From Hyposmocoma kahamanoa (Eukaryota > Arthropoda > Insecta > Lepidoptera > Cosmopterigidae): a stretch of DNA of 64,000 nucleotides. The notes under the pieces were generated by a model that was given only the letters and a program-made list of their open reading frames with translations, was not told where the DNA came from and did no database searches. Positions 55,001-64,000 of the stretch are shown piece after piece. The stretch spans positions 2,533,661 through 2,597,660 of the forward strand of contig NW_020655294.1 of assembly GCF_003589595.1 (NCBI RefSeq), written 5' to 3'. Numbering within the stretch: the first letter of the stretch is position 1; every line of letters starts with the position of its first letter. Made by a program: the position numbers and the translations under genes.

Positions 55001-58000
55001 CGGTTGTCTATGTATGTGTCCATGGCACCCGCGACACAGGATTTCCCTAGTGCTATGTTGAGTGTGTGCGTTACTATTATTATTATTATTATGCACCCAT
55101 AGAGATGGGCTCAAACAGCCACTTGGTGGATGCCGGACTATGGACGGATGCTAGCGACGACGAGACAGACTAAGAAGAAGATGGCGGACGGATGGATGGA
55201 CGAGGAAGTCAAGAGGCCTTTGCCCAGCAGAGGGACTCAGAAGGCAAATTAAAAAAAAAAACAGTCGGAGAAATGTGTCATGTGCTCGAAGAAACACGCA
55301 TTATGTCAGAAACCCATCACACTGCTGAATTTCTAATTGTATGTAACAAGTGATATTATGAGTAGTTAAGCAAAATCAATCTGTGCACTATGAACGGGAT
55401 ACACAACGCCAAACTCGTTACGTACCTTTCCCTGGTGTCCATTTCGTCGTCAGAATCAAAGGGGTTATCGCGCATGTAGCCACGGTTTGTGAAGCCTCCC
55501 ATGTCCACTGGAAATTAATGATTACTTCATTACAATCACAGTGTAAACAGTAATTAAACTCGACATCGTGATCATTCGCTTTTGATTTTTACTTTAGCTA
55601 CTTTCACAGTTTAATGATATACTGCATTTTGCTTCGGGGTATAGCCGCCGATATTAATAGAATCTTTGTTCTGCAGAAACGTGCGGTTAGAGCAATTTAC
55701 AATAGGGGTCGCGGTGTGCCTTTATGAAATAAATTTAAAGAGATTAACATTCTTACGCTAGCGTCACAGTATAATGAAAATGTTTTTTATGAAAAATAGT
55801 GACAGATTTAACATTAATACGAGGCATAAAAAAACTAGCTGTTCTTGACAGTCGTCTCAAATAATAAAAAGTCTCAAATATATTTAAGGGGTATACGTAC
55901 AATTCTATAATAAGATTCCGATTGATATTCAAAATTTAAGGTCTAAAACTTTTCTGAAACAAAAACTTTACACTAAAAGTTATTAGGATACGGATTCTAC
56001 GTACTTGGATGACAAAAATCCGTGGTAGTGACCCGTTTAGCTCTTCCAGGTATTCACGATCTTGGATATTTAAATTAAATATTGTAATAGTAAATGTATT
56101 CAAATATATATTTACAAAGAGCGACCCTAGAGTTACTTGTTCATTCTTCTCAGGGTAATCTGCCTTACGAATAAGTAAGTAGAGTTTAATCAGTATGACG
56201 GTTTCAAGTATGATTCGCTTACCTATGAAACAAAGATTATTTGACTTTGAATGTAAGCATTACTGCTTTCCGGTTTTGAAGGGTAAGTGTGCTGATGAAA
56301 TTACAGGCACATGGAACTTGTCAACGTATGTCTCAGGGTGGCGGGACGAGAAAAAAATATTTTTTTTTCTTTTATATTATTACGCCGGAATGGCGTTACG
56401 ATTTTTATTTTGGCTCTTTATATAAATAAAGGTCTCTTGATGAACAGGAATATTACAACTGGATCTCAGTTTTGTGAACAGCTAGAAGAGTCTAATTGAA
56501 ACTTGAATGATGGTGCCACGGTTTTGGTGAAAAATTATCAAAATACAATTTTTTCTTGATATCCGCTTTTACATTTTTCACTTTCCATAAGGGATAAAAA
56601 TTAATTGAAATGTTAGATAAAATTACAAAAATTGTTATTTGTTATGCAAGGCTGGTTGAACTACGCGATTTGTGGTACATTACTTATTTATGTAATATGA
56701 AGCCGTTGATATATTTTATTCTTATTATTGTTGACATTAAATTGACAATGATAACTAATTGTGCTTATTAAATTATTTTAATTCGTTGAAGAACCAAAAT
56801 AATTTCAATAATCACTTAATCACCGAAAATAAAAGTACAAGCAAGAATAATAATTGTTGAGGTGTAAATTCAGAAGATAAACTTTTTCTTTAAATTATAA
56901 AAACTGGTGTTTTATACGTGGTATGGTGTTCAACTGTTTTTCTTTCATCTATCATTTTCCTCGCTATAGTGAGGTTGTGATCTCTCGCTATTGTGAAAAG
57001 GTTGTGTTTCGTTCGGCAGCGAAGTTGTTTTGCGTCTCGTTTCGCTCGTAGTTCAATCTTAGCTTCCTTCGCTTGTTCAGTGAGGTGAAAACGTTTACTT
57101 TCAACTTTATATTTAAAAATTTCGTTAATCCTGGCACCTGGTGTCGCGGGGATTTTTCTACACAAACGCGGATTGTTATGTTAGCTAGAGAGTGAAAACT
57201 TTAGCATAATTAAAATCCAAATAGAATTTGAAAACAGGACGTAAATATTTTAAAACAGTCGTTAAAACCTAATTTCCCCTCCCCTGATTTTTTTTTTCGA
57301 AAAGCGACCTTACGCCGCCTTTTCTACAAAATACCGAAATATATACTAAACATAACATAACAAGGGTTTTAATTTTTAAATTGATTGAATGTCCCAATGT
57401 TGTACCACCTAGATATTCAATTTTTTTGTGAAATTACTCCACTAGTTTGTTACCTAAGTGGTTTTTTCGGTCATTCTCGGACTGTGAACACTTCACTACC
57501 TAATTCCGTGGCTATTTTATTACCTAATTATTCGATTATTTTATCGTACACTATTATTTAATAATTACACGATAATGTACTTGCGTATTTAAATAGTAAA
57601 AATTGCCACGGTAATTAGGTAGTGACATGCACCAATTGGTCCATGGTAGTGATCACTACTTCGAGAATGACCGTTTTTTCTTTGAATTGATGTAGTTATA
57701 GTAATTGTTTCGAACATCTTACTTCTGGTTGAGTCGTCGAACTTGTCCTCGAAGTTGTCATACTTCTCGTCAGAGAACAGCGGAGGGAGGGTCTGGTGCG
57801 GAGTGGGGAATAGGTCATCAAACTGCTTCTCATTGCACACGCTGGTTGTGTCGCTGTACGGCGACATCCTGAAAATAATTATAACATCGTATCAAGGAAT
57901 GCAGTCTACTGCACAGGTTTTGTTTCCTTCTGCTTCAATTTCAGGCTAAATAACAGTTTTGGTTTCGGGATTTGTCTATTTGGCATAATGCATCAAATAC

Positions 58001-59973
58001 AAATTCATGTTTTATTGGTTAGACTGTTTTTTGTTTTCATTATGTATAATTTAAATTTTTGTTAAGTTTTTCTTTATTCGTTGTTTCTTAATTATCATTG
58101 TGAGTGCGTGTTCAATAAATGTATTATCTACGTATATTCTTTTGGAAGGTTTTTCTTTAAAACTAGTTTACACTAAAACTTTTATTTAAATTTCACAAGA
58201 TTCAGTCATACAATGAAAATGTCACAGAAGAAATAGGTCGAGAAACACAACAATGGGGAAACAATTTTTAGAAAGTCAAGATAGACTCGGCTCCGAGTGA
58301 TTCACAATTATAACGAGTGATAAAAAGCAGTAAAAAGCGTAGATATAAGTTATTTCAATAAAAACACAGCTCATATCTCTAGATTTATAAGTAAAAAGAT
58401 TTTATTTTTAACCGACTTCAAAAAAAGGAGGGGGTTGTCAAAGCGACTGTATTTTTTTATGTTACGCGATTATTACGACATTTGTGGACCGATTTTTCGA
58501 CAATTTTTTTGTCGGAAAGAGGGTACCTCAATAGTGGTCCCATTCAAATTCGAAGAAAATATTCCACCTCTAAGGGTGGCCAATTACGGGATAAATCCTG
58601 TTTATTGGATTTCACCCACTTTCTATTAACCGTATTCAATAAAACTTGGCAAATAGATGTAATTCCACAAAACTTTTGAAGTTGAAAAAGTTATATTTAC
58701 CTATTTGGAGACTATTTGATCAAAAAGCAACGAGAGTTAAGGGAGATTTAATTATCTTTCCAGTTAACATCTCTATTCATACAGAAAATAAGATGTATTG
58801 TGCATTTAAAAGAGCACTTGAAAAAGTTTCCTTTTTAAAATAAGCACACAAGCACGCTTTTCAATTTAGCACAAGCGTTAATATATAATCGATGTTTCAT
58901 AAACAAGTTAATTCATCAATGTGAACAATAATTTTATTAATAAAAACAAAACTCTTCTTTTACAAATAAACTTGTCTTAAAACCTTTAATAGACTACTCT
59001 TGCTTTTCTCTTTCAACACAACGTTGCAAGCTTTTTTTAAACATAAAAGTCTATTCGCTTAAACGTTTTTCTAAACGATTTTGTTACCTTCAAACTAAAA
59101 AGTGAAAATGGTTTGAAAAAGCACGCTTTTAAAAAAAAGCACAACGCTTTAACGTTTTAAAAATAAGTAGTTTTTCCCATCTCTAATTGCACAATAAAGA
59201 CCGCGAAAGAGGATGCAAGTTCTAATATCGGTTCATACCACTTCGTAGATACAGTATTATAGACGATGATTTCTTGCCTGATAACGAAAGGTCACGGCTA
59301 AGATTTTTGCTGTCGAGGAAACTTACTTGGTGTAATTGTCGAAGCAGTTGTAGTGCCATACGACGTAGGCCACGATGCCCATTAACAATATCACGCTCAC
59401 TGTGACAACCAGCCATATCATCAGCACGCGGCCATCGTTCGGCACGGGGAACAACTGTGGGTGATGTAAATGTAATTTACCACTGGGACTTTGATCACAA
59501 CAGGGAATATTCAAAAACCAAGACAAAGAAGTAAATAACTTTGATATCGAGCTCTTAGGCTTTCGCGATTGTTACAATTTCCAAAGAATTTTGATGCTAA
59601 TCACAGTTCGTTTAGATTAGCTTGTCATCTTAATTAGGTTTTCATTCCACCTAGTGAAGGTCTGTTGTAGGTTTTCCAGTCACTCAAGAACCTATCGTTA
59701 TTATATATTCTACTATACATTTCTACATCTTAAGAGCCACGTACCGTAACACCCAAGCGTCGAAGCCTTGCAGCGAACGGATCCTGGTGGATATTACTCT
59801 CCCACATGTCTATTAGATCCTTCTCATGCAGCCTCGGCATCCGGTCCTCATCTTCAACGTCGTCTTGATCGTCGTACACCAGTGGCACAGCGAACCTGAC
59901 CGCCGTGCAGTTCCGGAAGTTTGGCCATTCAATGTTGCAGAAAGTCGCGTTCACGATTTGGGTGGTTTCTTGA
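51981..59973 (-). CDS. Single-pass membrane protein, 3' part of gene (5' exons not found)
   Basis: Unrecognised gene. Join (minus): 59745..59973, 59327..59454, 57723..57868, 55422..55507, 51981..52058; phases agree throughout and the frame ends TAG at 51981-51983. About 221 residues are visible. The ectodomain has two N-glycosylation sequons (NATF, NCTA), Cys residues in FCNIEWPNFRNC and an acidic stretch DDQDDVEDEDR. One transmembrane helix follows (IWLVVTVSVILLMGIVAYVV), then a Tyr/Asp-rich cytoplasmic tail with NPF in MRDNPFDSDDEMD, a possible EH-domain-binding endocytic motif, ending SYDLQYED. The outside-first orientation is inferred from the sequons. A signal peptide should lie upstream, but none was found before 64000. 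A minus-strand AATAAA at 51934-51939 follows the stop closely. I cannot assign a family. Confidence 0.78.
53030..53165 (+). repeat. Family D, shortened copy
   Basis: CTGATTTCGAAAGAAAGGAG, GGTAGTGGTCCCATTTAAAT and TTTTGAGCTCGGTTTTTTT; the central part is deleted. Confidence 0.5.
53432..53809 (+). mobile_element. P-element-like, internally deleted transposon with THAP start
   Basis: A 378-bp unit with perfect 22-bp terminal inverted repeats (CTTAGAATAATAACGCATAG at the left end, its complement ending at 53809), an inner 12-bp inverted repeat AAGTGAGGCAAA (53472-53483 and 53747-53758), and flanking direct repeats GGTTTTGC (53424-53431) and GGTTTTTC (53810-53817), 7 of 8 matching. The terminal plus subterminal inverted repeats and 8-bp target duplication are the P-superfamily pattern. 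Inside is the start of a THAP-like frame. It lies in the last intron of the membrane-protein gene. Confidence 0.8.
53577..53699 (+). pseudogene. Truncated THAP-domain frame inside the P-like element
   Basis: ATG at 53577 opens 40 codons starting MTKCAVNECKNTSDKHKIDT and then NITFHKE. C-x4-C followed by ITFHK is the first half of a C2CH THAP zinc finger, the DNA-binding domain at the N-terminus of P transposases. The second Cys-x2-His pair is absent, so it cannot fold as a complete finger; a GTAACG after HKE may mark an old donor. Confidence 0.68.
54785..55260 (+). mobile_element. RTE-like LINE 3' end interrupted by a SINE
   Basis: RLKWDWAGHVC is read near 54910-54960 and the LINE tail GGCCTTTGCCCAGCAGAGGG with a terminal A-run is at 55215-55260. 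Between them, about 54990-55100, is a SINE segment ending in (TTA)n, so the SINE inserted into the LINE. Confidence 0.7.
54990..55100 (+). mobile_element. SINE segment with (TTA)n tail
   Basis: ATGTATGTGTCCATGGCACC, CGCGACACAGGATTTCCC and a (TTA)n tail match the tRNA-headed SINE at 12.5 kb without its head. Confidence 0.6.
55422..55507 (-). CDS. Membrane-protein gene, cytoplasmic exon 2 (alternative donors)
   Basis: Acceptor TTCCAG|TG. DMGGFTNRGYMRDNPFDSDD then EMDTRER. Two overlapping donors exist: AAAG|GTACGT (exon 55426..55507, phase 2) matches the splice consensus better, but TAC|GTAACG (55422..55507, phase 0) is the one that keeps the terminal exon in frame. An undetected exon between is the alternative. 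Confidence 0.75.
55690..56255 (+). mobile_element. LINE 3' end, same family
   Basis: FMKNSDRFNINTRHKK is readable near 55785-55835, then frameshifts. The 3'UTR (CGTGGTAGTGACCCGTTTAG ... TTTGACTTTGAATG) is well kept. It lies in the membrane-protein gene, upstream of the 55.4-kb exon in that gene's direction. Confidence 0.75.
56247..56345 (+). repeat. Family A, partial copy
   Basis: GTAAGCATTACTGCTTTCCG, GTGCTGATGAAATTACAGGC and TATGTCTCAGGGTGGCGGG, directly abutting a LINE 3' end. Confidence 0.5.
57461..57682. mobile_element. Inverted-repeat element next to a coding exon
   Basis: CGGTCATTCTCG (57468-57479) pairs with its complement at 57662-57673, and CACTACCTAATTCCGTGGC (57494-57512) with 57605-57624 except for one inserted base. 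AT-rich centre, no coding. It ends about 40 bp from the donor of exon 57723-57868. Confidence 0.5.
57723..57868 (-). CDS. Membrane-protein gene, cytoplasmic exon 1
   Basis: 146 nt, acceptor TTTCAG|G, donor AGAA|GTAAGA. MSPYSDTTSVCNEKQFDDLF then FSDEKYDNFEDKFDDST; rich in Asp, Phe and Tyr. Confidence 0.87.
58405..58690 (+). repeat. Family D copy
   Basis: ACCGACTTCAAAAAAAGGAG, AGTGGTCCCATTCAAATTCG and CACCTCTAAGGGTGGCCAAT; best preserved copy. In the membrane-protein gene intron. Confidence 0.65.
59327..59454 (-). CDS. Membrane-protein gene, transmembrane exon
   Basis: 128 nt, acceptor CCACAG|TTG, donor AA|GTAAGT. LFPVPNDGRVLM, then the helix IWLVVTVSVILLMGIVAYVV and WHYNCFDNYT. Confidence 0.88.
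59543..59585 (+). mobile_element. Very short Penelope-like end fragment
   Basis: ATCGAGCTCTTAGGCTTTCG and then CGATTGTTAC match the outermost part of the element at 4535-4560 (cgagttcttaggttttcgcg). Only this tip remains. Confidence 0.4.
59745..59973 (-). CDS. Membrane-protein gene, ectodomain exon
   Basis: 229 nt, acceptor ATTCCAG|T, donor ACG|GTACGT. QETTQIVNATFCNIEWPNFR then NCTAVRFAVPLVYDD and a stretch ending FAARLRRLGVT. It enters at phase 2, so at least one upstream exon is missing. Confidence 0.82.
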
Positions 59974-60029
59974 CTGGAATTAAAGAGATATACTGTAAAT
60001 GAAAGTTCATATGGTTATATTGATTAAAC

Positions 60030-60475
60030 CCTACCGGTCATTCTCAAAGCAGATAAGAATGAGCAAGTAATTCTTTGTAAATATACATTTGAATACAGTT
60101 ATCATTTACAACGTTCATTTCAAACATCTTTGATTGAGAATACCTGAAACTGAAGGATACATTTTTTACAATAAGATTCCGGAGCACATATTAAGATTAT
60201 CATTTCCTAAGTTTAAAAAACTACATAAAAAATATTTTTATTGAAAAGTCACATTACAAAATTGAAGACTACGCGTTGGATAAAGATGTATGAAAAGACG
60301 ACATTGCTCTAGATTCCACACAAATTTGATTCAAAGTTTATTTCTCTAGAGTTTCTTATTCGTTCTTCTCAGGGAAGTCAGCGTACTGAACGAGCAGTAG
60401 CTTAAATGTGACGTTTTCAAGTGTAAATTTATTTTACCTATGGATTAAATGATTTCTTGACTTTGACTTTGACCT
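60030..60475 (+). mobile_element. LINE 3' end, same family
   Basis: Contains AAATTGAAGACTACGCGTTG, GATAAAGATGTATGAAAAGA, a TTCTTCTCAGGGAAGTC segment and the GACTTTGACTTTGA terminus at 60460-60473. Confidence 0.65.
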
Positions 60476-60764
60476 GTAGGAGCTAAACGGGCCTCTTTGT
60501 GTGTATTCTGTTATTCCCAAACGTGCATATGTTACTTGCAATCTTCAATTTACCTTCCTTGTTTTCTACCTGAGAGTCATAATAATAATTTACCTCGTAT
60601 GTTCTCTCTATTTGTTTTCGTCGTAGCTCTAGCAGCATACCGCATTCGTTTGTGCTACTCTTTGGCACGGAGCCAGCTGTTAGTGTACTGGATTACCTGG
60701 TTAATTTATTATGCTGGTTGTGTTCTGCGGGTGTGTCTAAAAGAGATCGCATTGCTTCGGTTTT

Positions 60765-60960
60765 TGTCAAGTTTACATGTACTTTTTGTGCAATTTTTTT
60801 TGTTAGAATGAGGGTACTTCAGTATTGGTGCCGTTTAAAGTTGAAGAAAATATTCCACACAGGATATGAATCCGGTTTCGCGCACTTTCCGGTAACCGAC
60901 TTCAAAAAAACTTGGCACATAAATGTCATTCCACGAACTTTTAAGTTATTTTCCCATTTC
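60765..60960 (+). repeat. Family D copy
   Basis: GTTAGAATGAGGGTACTTCA, AGTATTGGTGCCGTTTAAAG and GGTAACCGACTTCAAAAAAA. Confidence 0.5.
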
Positions 60961-61189
60961 CAACTTTTTAAGTCTTCGAATGTATTAAAACTTACTTTTA
61001 AAAATAAAATAATGTGGTAAAAGAAGTAAAATATTCAATCTACAATATTTATGGTACTTTCTCTCTGTGTGTGCCATAAACGGGAGACGCCTACTAAATT
61101 ACTATTTTAATCTATAAAATCTGTAATAGCCTTAGTTTACATTTTAATTGTAATACGCAATTGAGAGTTTCGAGGACTTCTCAAAGAAA

Positions 61190-61325
61190 GGCCAGGTCAA
61201 GAGTACCCTTACCCGACGAGCGTGTATGAAAGCACTGAAGCTTGTCGATAAGGTTAAAGGTGTGTCAGGACCGTAGCAAGTAGGCTGTGATCTTTGCCTA
61301 CACCGATGAACCTTTGTAACCTAAT
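61190..61325 (+). mobile_element. LINE 3' end remnant
   Basis: AGAGTACCCTTACCCGACGA, GCGTGTATGAAAGCACTGAA, GTGTCAGGACCGTAGCAAGT and CTTTGCCTACACCGATGAAC form a LINE tail common in Lepidoptera, coding largely decayed. Confidence 0.55.
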
Positions 61326-62411
61326 TTCCATCACCATCCTCACCATCAGATGAGATTGTGGTCAAGCGTGTGTTTATTATTTGGAAAAAATCTACACTGC
61401 ACTCGACGTGTAAAAACTAAACATTTATGTTTAAAAATAACTAGTTAGAAGTGAGTTAGATAATCAGAGTGTTACTTCAGATATTCGTAAGCTTATTAAT
61501 CCCAAAAATGTGCTCTATATTTAGCGCCCAAGGAGATAAATATTTTCTTCATAACAACCTACACTTTATTTACAGCCACTTACAAATTTCAACTGAATTA
61601 CAAAAACAACTTCAAAGTTGTACATTACAGTATCGTTGAACTCATTTTTAAAGCTTCCTTCGTGTATCTGCGAATATCACAAAATAATGCTGTAGAGATT
61701 CGTATCGTGGTTGATGTTTTAAAAGCGAGGTATTTGAAAGCGATCTTAGGAGATAGCGCCGAAGAAGAAGAACAAGCGGAGAAAATTTCACATTGATCCG
61801 ACGTCGCCAAGCGCCCGATGGCGGCTGACGGGGCAGCGCGCGGCGCAGCGTGACGAACCGTGGGACAATATTTCAATATTAATTGAAAACCAAAATTTAG
61901 CAGGTTCACTGTAGTATTCAAGAGAAATGTCACTATTTTATTCTTAAATAATTCATTTTAGACCTTTATTTCAGCCTGTTCCCGGGATTTTATTATAATA
62001 TGTTAAAGTACATCCTATCGTATAACAAATTATCACATTCTTTGGACAATATCCTTAGGTGTATCGTATATTTTTTGTAAGATCGTTATTTAATAGTAAA
62101 TACATAAACCATTTAATCTAGCAAAACAGCTTTTCCTGTTTCTCTTCCGGCGACTCGCCTTAATTAATATAGAACGGTGTTATTCAAGTACCGCACAATA
62201 GATACCGACTGCTTCAACTTATAATAATGGGACGGGTTGAAGGCAAAAGACGCGCTGGAAGAAATAAAAAGTCATGGTGACGCAATATCAGGGAGTAGAC
62301 CGGAGTCACGAGGGCAGAACAACTGTTTTGTTTGTTTTGATGTGGAATGTATGAAAAAGTAGTGGAGAGGCAATTTAAAAAGAAGAAGAAGGTATCCAAG
62401 AGGTCGATCAC

Positions 62412-62812
62412 ATTGTGAAATTACGGAGACATGGGACTTGTCGACTTATGTCTCAGGGTGACGGGCGCAGTGGCAGTGCCCCTCAGATCTTTGCGAGTTA
62501 AAGCTCTGCAGCAGTTATGGATAGACGTGTCACTTACCACACTTACACTTACCACCAGGTAAATGACTTGTTCGTCCCGTCACTTGGTGTTATAAAAAAT
62601 TTAAAAAACCTATTTTAGGGGCACTGCCACTGCGCCCGTCACCCTGAGACATAAGTTGACAAGTCCCATGTGTCTGTAATTTCACCAGCACCCTTACACT
62701 TCTAAACCGAAACGCAGTAATGCTGACATTACCGCTTGGCGGCAGAAACTGGTAAGCGGTAATACTTCCCTGGACGAACTCTGTCACAAGGAACTCTACT
62801 GCTAGTGGAGTA
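62412..62812. repeat. Two inverted family A copies, tail to tail
   Basis: 62412-62595 is a plus copy and 62615-62812 a minus copy, separated by about 20 bp of A/T. The region can fold back through the shared GTCTCAGGGTGACGGGCGCA segment. Confidence 0.65.
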
Positions 62813-63086
62813 TTTAAAAAGATAATGTTCAATAAAATAAATATTACGCGTTTTAAGACCAGAGAAACGCGGCTGGAGTACAATATTATTTTAAATGATG
62901 CTAAAGAACATATTGAAATATGTTTGCAGTGCATTAAAAATTATAATCACAACATAGTAACAGTAATTGAAGTATCACAGAGTAAGCTAATGTACAACAG
63001 GCTGCCTTATGGCTAAGTAATAATTTATTTCAGGCAATCATAAAAAATACTAAATACATAACAAATTTACGTACTTTAGCATCATA

Positions 63087-63130
63087 AGCTAGCTTCTTTT
63101 AAAATATACTAAGTTTAAAAGAAGCTAGTG
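63087..63130. repeat. Hairpin, about 15-bp arms
   Basis: CTAGCTTCTTTTAAA and its complement around ATATACTAAG. Upstream of the partial edge frame in genomic order. Confidence 0.65.
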
Positions 63131-63643
63131 CCAAGGTCAGATGTTGGTAAGTAAGGGGACAAAATATTTGCATTCTAAGCAATTTTGACCATTAGAGCAT
63201 TTTGACCTTAATAAGTACTAAAACTTTACTCACCTCTAGTGTTGTACTCAGCTATAACGTTTTAATTTATTTTACAAAGCATATTATAAAGAACACTATT
63301 TATTACACTAATAAAGACGGATTTTGGGACTATGACGTCACTATCATATATTTACTTTTAAAACATATATTTAATTTATCTAGCAACAACGAGTAAGTAC
63401 GATTTTCTTAATTCATAAGAACAAAGGTTTTATTTACAATACTTTTGCACATTGTTTTATAGCCATTTATATATATATATCTTGTTTTATTGTTTATTTA
63501 ATTATTTACTTCCGCAGTCTTGTTAAATATATTTACAGCATTTGAAATTTCGATATGTCTGTGTTCACTTTTCTAGTCCTTCGCATTCGATGCCAAAGTC
63601 TACACACACGAAAGTGTATTGAAAAAAACCGAATCTCCAAACC

Positions 63644-64000
63644 TCATACAAGCTTTTCTTCCGTAAATTTTTTTGGGTTCTTCAATACCTGCACAGTATT
63701 GTCGGATTTGACTACACAGTTAACTTTTGTCTGTTCAGGTAATTCATTAATTTCATTATTGTTACTATTAACTCTATTTTCAGTTACTGTGACTTTAGTT
63801 TCTTTGTTTTCAGATTTTACATCGTTGTTATTGTCTAATCTTATTTCTTCTACTGGCAAGTTTAGGTCAGATTTCTTAGTGGCTATTTTTTCTTTATCTA
63901 TATTCTTATTCTGAGATTGTGGGTAGTGGTGCAATATAGCTTTTGTATCGAAAGTTATTTTACCATACTTAACGAATTCAGTTGGTCTCTTAGGCTTATC
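63644..64000 (-). CDS. Partial hydrophilic open frame running off the right edge
   Basis: The minus frame is open from the window edge to TGA at 63644-63646. It starts DKPKRPTEFVKYGKITFDTK and continues with Asn-, Lys-, Glu- and Val-rich low-complexity sequence, ending FTEEKLV. No domain or membrane helix is recognised. A possible donor (CTT|GTATGA) sits just before the stop, so it may be an internal exon, perhaps of the membrane-protein gene or of the next gene. The length and the non-repeat composition favour real coding sequence. Confidence 0.5.
   Translation of the reverse strand, partial: DKPKRPTEFVKYGKITFDTKAILHHYPQSQNKNIDKEKIATKKSDLNLPVEEIRLDNNNDVKSENKETKVTVTENRVNSNNNEINELPEQTKVNCVVKSDNTVQVLKNPKKFTEEKLV

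Larger units (their letters stand above)
59974..63643. other. Interval upstream of the membrane-protein ectodomain exon
   Basis: LINE 3' ends, a family D copy and inverted family A copies. A GC-rich patch at 61790-61865 is the only CpG-rich spot and might mark a promoter or first exon, but no coding frame convinces. Confidence 0.45.

Noticed and set aside
61214..61240. Minus-strand mini-exon reading LSYTLVG with donor GG|GTAAGG, in the right phase to precede the ectodomain exon at 59973
   Set aside because: The surrounding 61190-61325 sequence is a LINE 3' tail (GTGTCAGGACCGTAGCAAGT ...), so the phase match is most likely chance.
61625..61933. 102-codon minus-strand ORF over a GC-rich patch
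   Set aside because: Low-complexity composition without a signal peptide, start context or splice fit; the patch may be regulatory instead.

Overview
This is a eukaryotic, insect-like window, most likely from a butterfly or moth. It is AT-rich, has large introns with GT..AG junctions, and is packed with decayed transposable elements of types common in Lepidoptera: RTE-like and other LINE 3' ends, tRNA-headed SINEs, mariners, Penelope-like elements, MITEs and a P-like element. A short degenerate TTAGG-type tract is also present. I see no prokaryotic genes, no CRISPR array and no intact tRNA or rRNA gene. Gene models were built by reading splice junctions by eye, so boundaries are inferences from sequence, checked by reading-frame continuity.

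Three spliced genes lie on the minus strand. (1) 4152-14975 is a complete inwardly rectifying potassium channel (Kir/Irk): 9 coding exons, 583 aa. (2) 19042-37581 is a second, complete, divergent Kir/Irk gene: 11 coding exons, 600 aa. It lies about 4 kb upstream of the first in the same orientation, and the two share splice phases and several exon lengths, so they are tandem paralogues. (3) 51981-59973 is the 3' part of a gene for an unrecognised single-pass membrane protein with an N-glycosylated ectodomain, one transmembrane helix and an acidic cytoplasmic tail. Its 5' exons are missing or unrecognised. A further minus-strand open frame (63644-64000) runs off the right edge.

Layout: 1-4150, 3' flank of Kir gene 1 with repeats; 4152-14975, Kir gene 1; 15-19 kb, spacer with a long hairpin; 19042-37581, Kir gene 2, whose intron 3 (9.1 kb) holds a nearly intact mariner and LINE and SINE debris; 37.6-52 kb, gene-poor and repeat-rich, with a second mariner, a TG microsatellite carrying the only run of Ns, and one unassigned ORF; 52-60 kb, the membrane-protein gene, with a P-like element in its last intron; 60-64 kb, repeats and the partial edge frame.

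Functionally, the two Kir proteins would be plasma-membrane K+ channel subunits (tetrameric in this family). Both lack the acidic rectification residue in the second transmembrane helix. The selectivity filter is GYG in gene 1 and GFG in gene 2. The most notable non-genic items are a 378-bp P-element-like derivative with terminal and subterminal inverted repeats, a probable 8-bp target duplication and the start of a THAP domain; a Penelope-like element with a decayed hammerhead-like core; and several long, nearly perfect palindromes.
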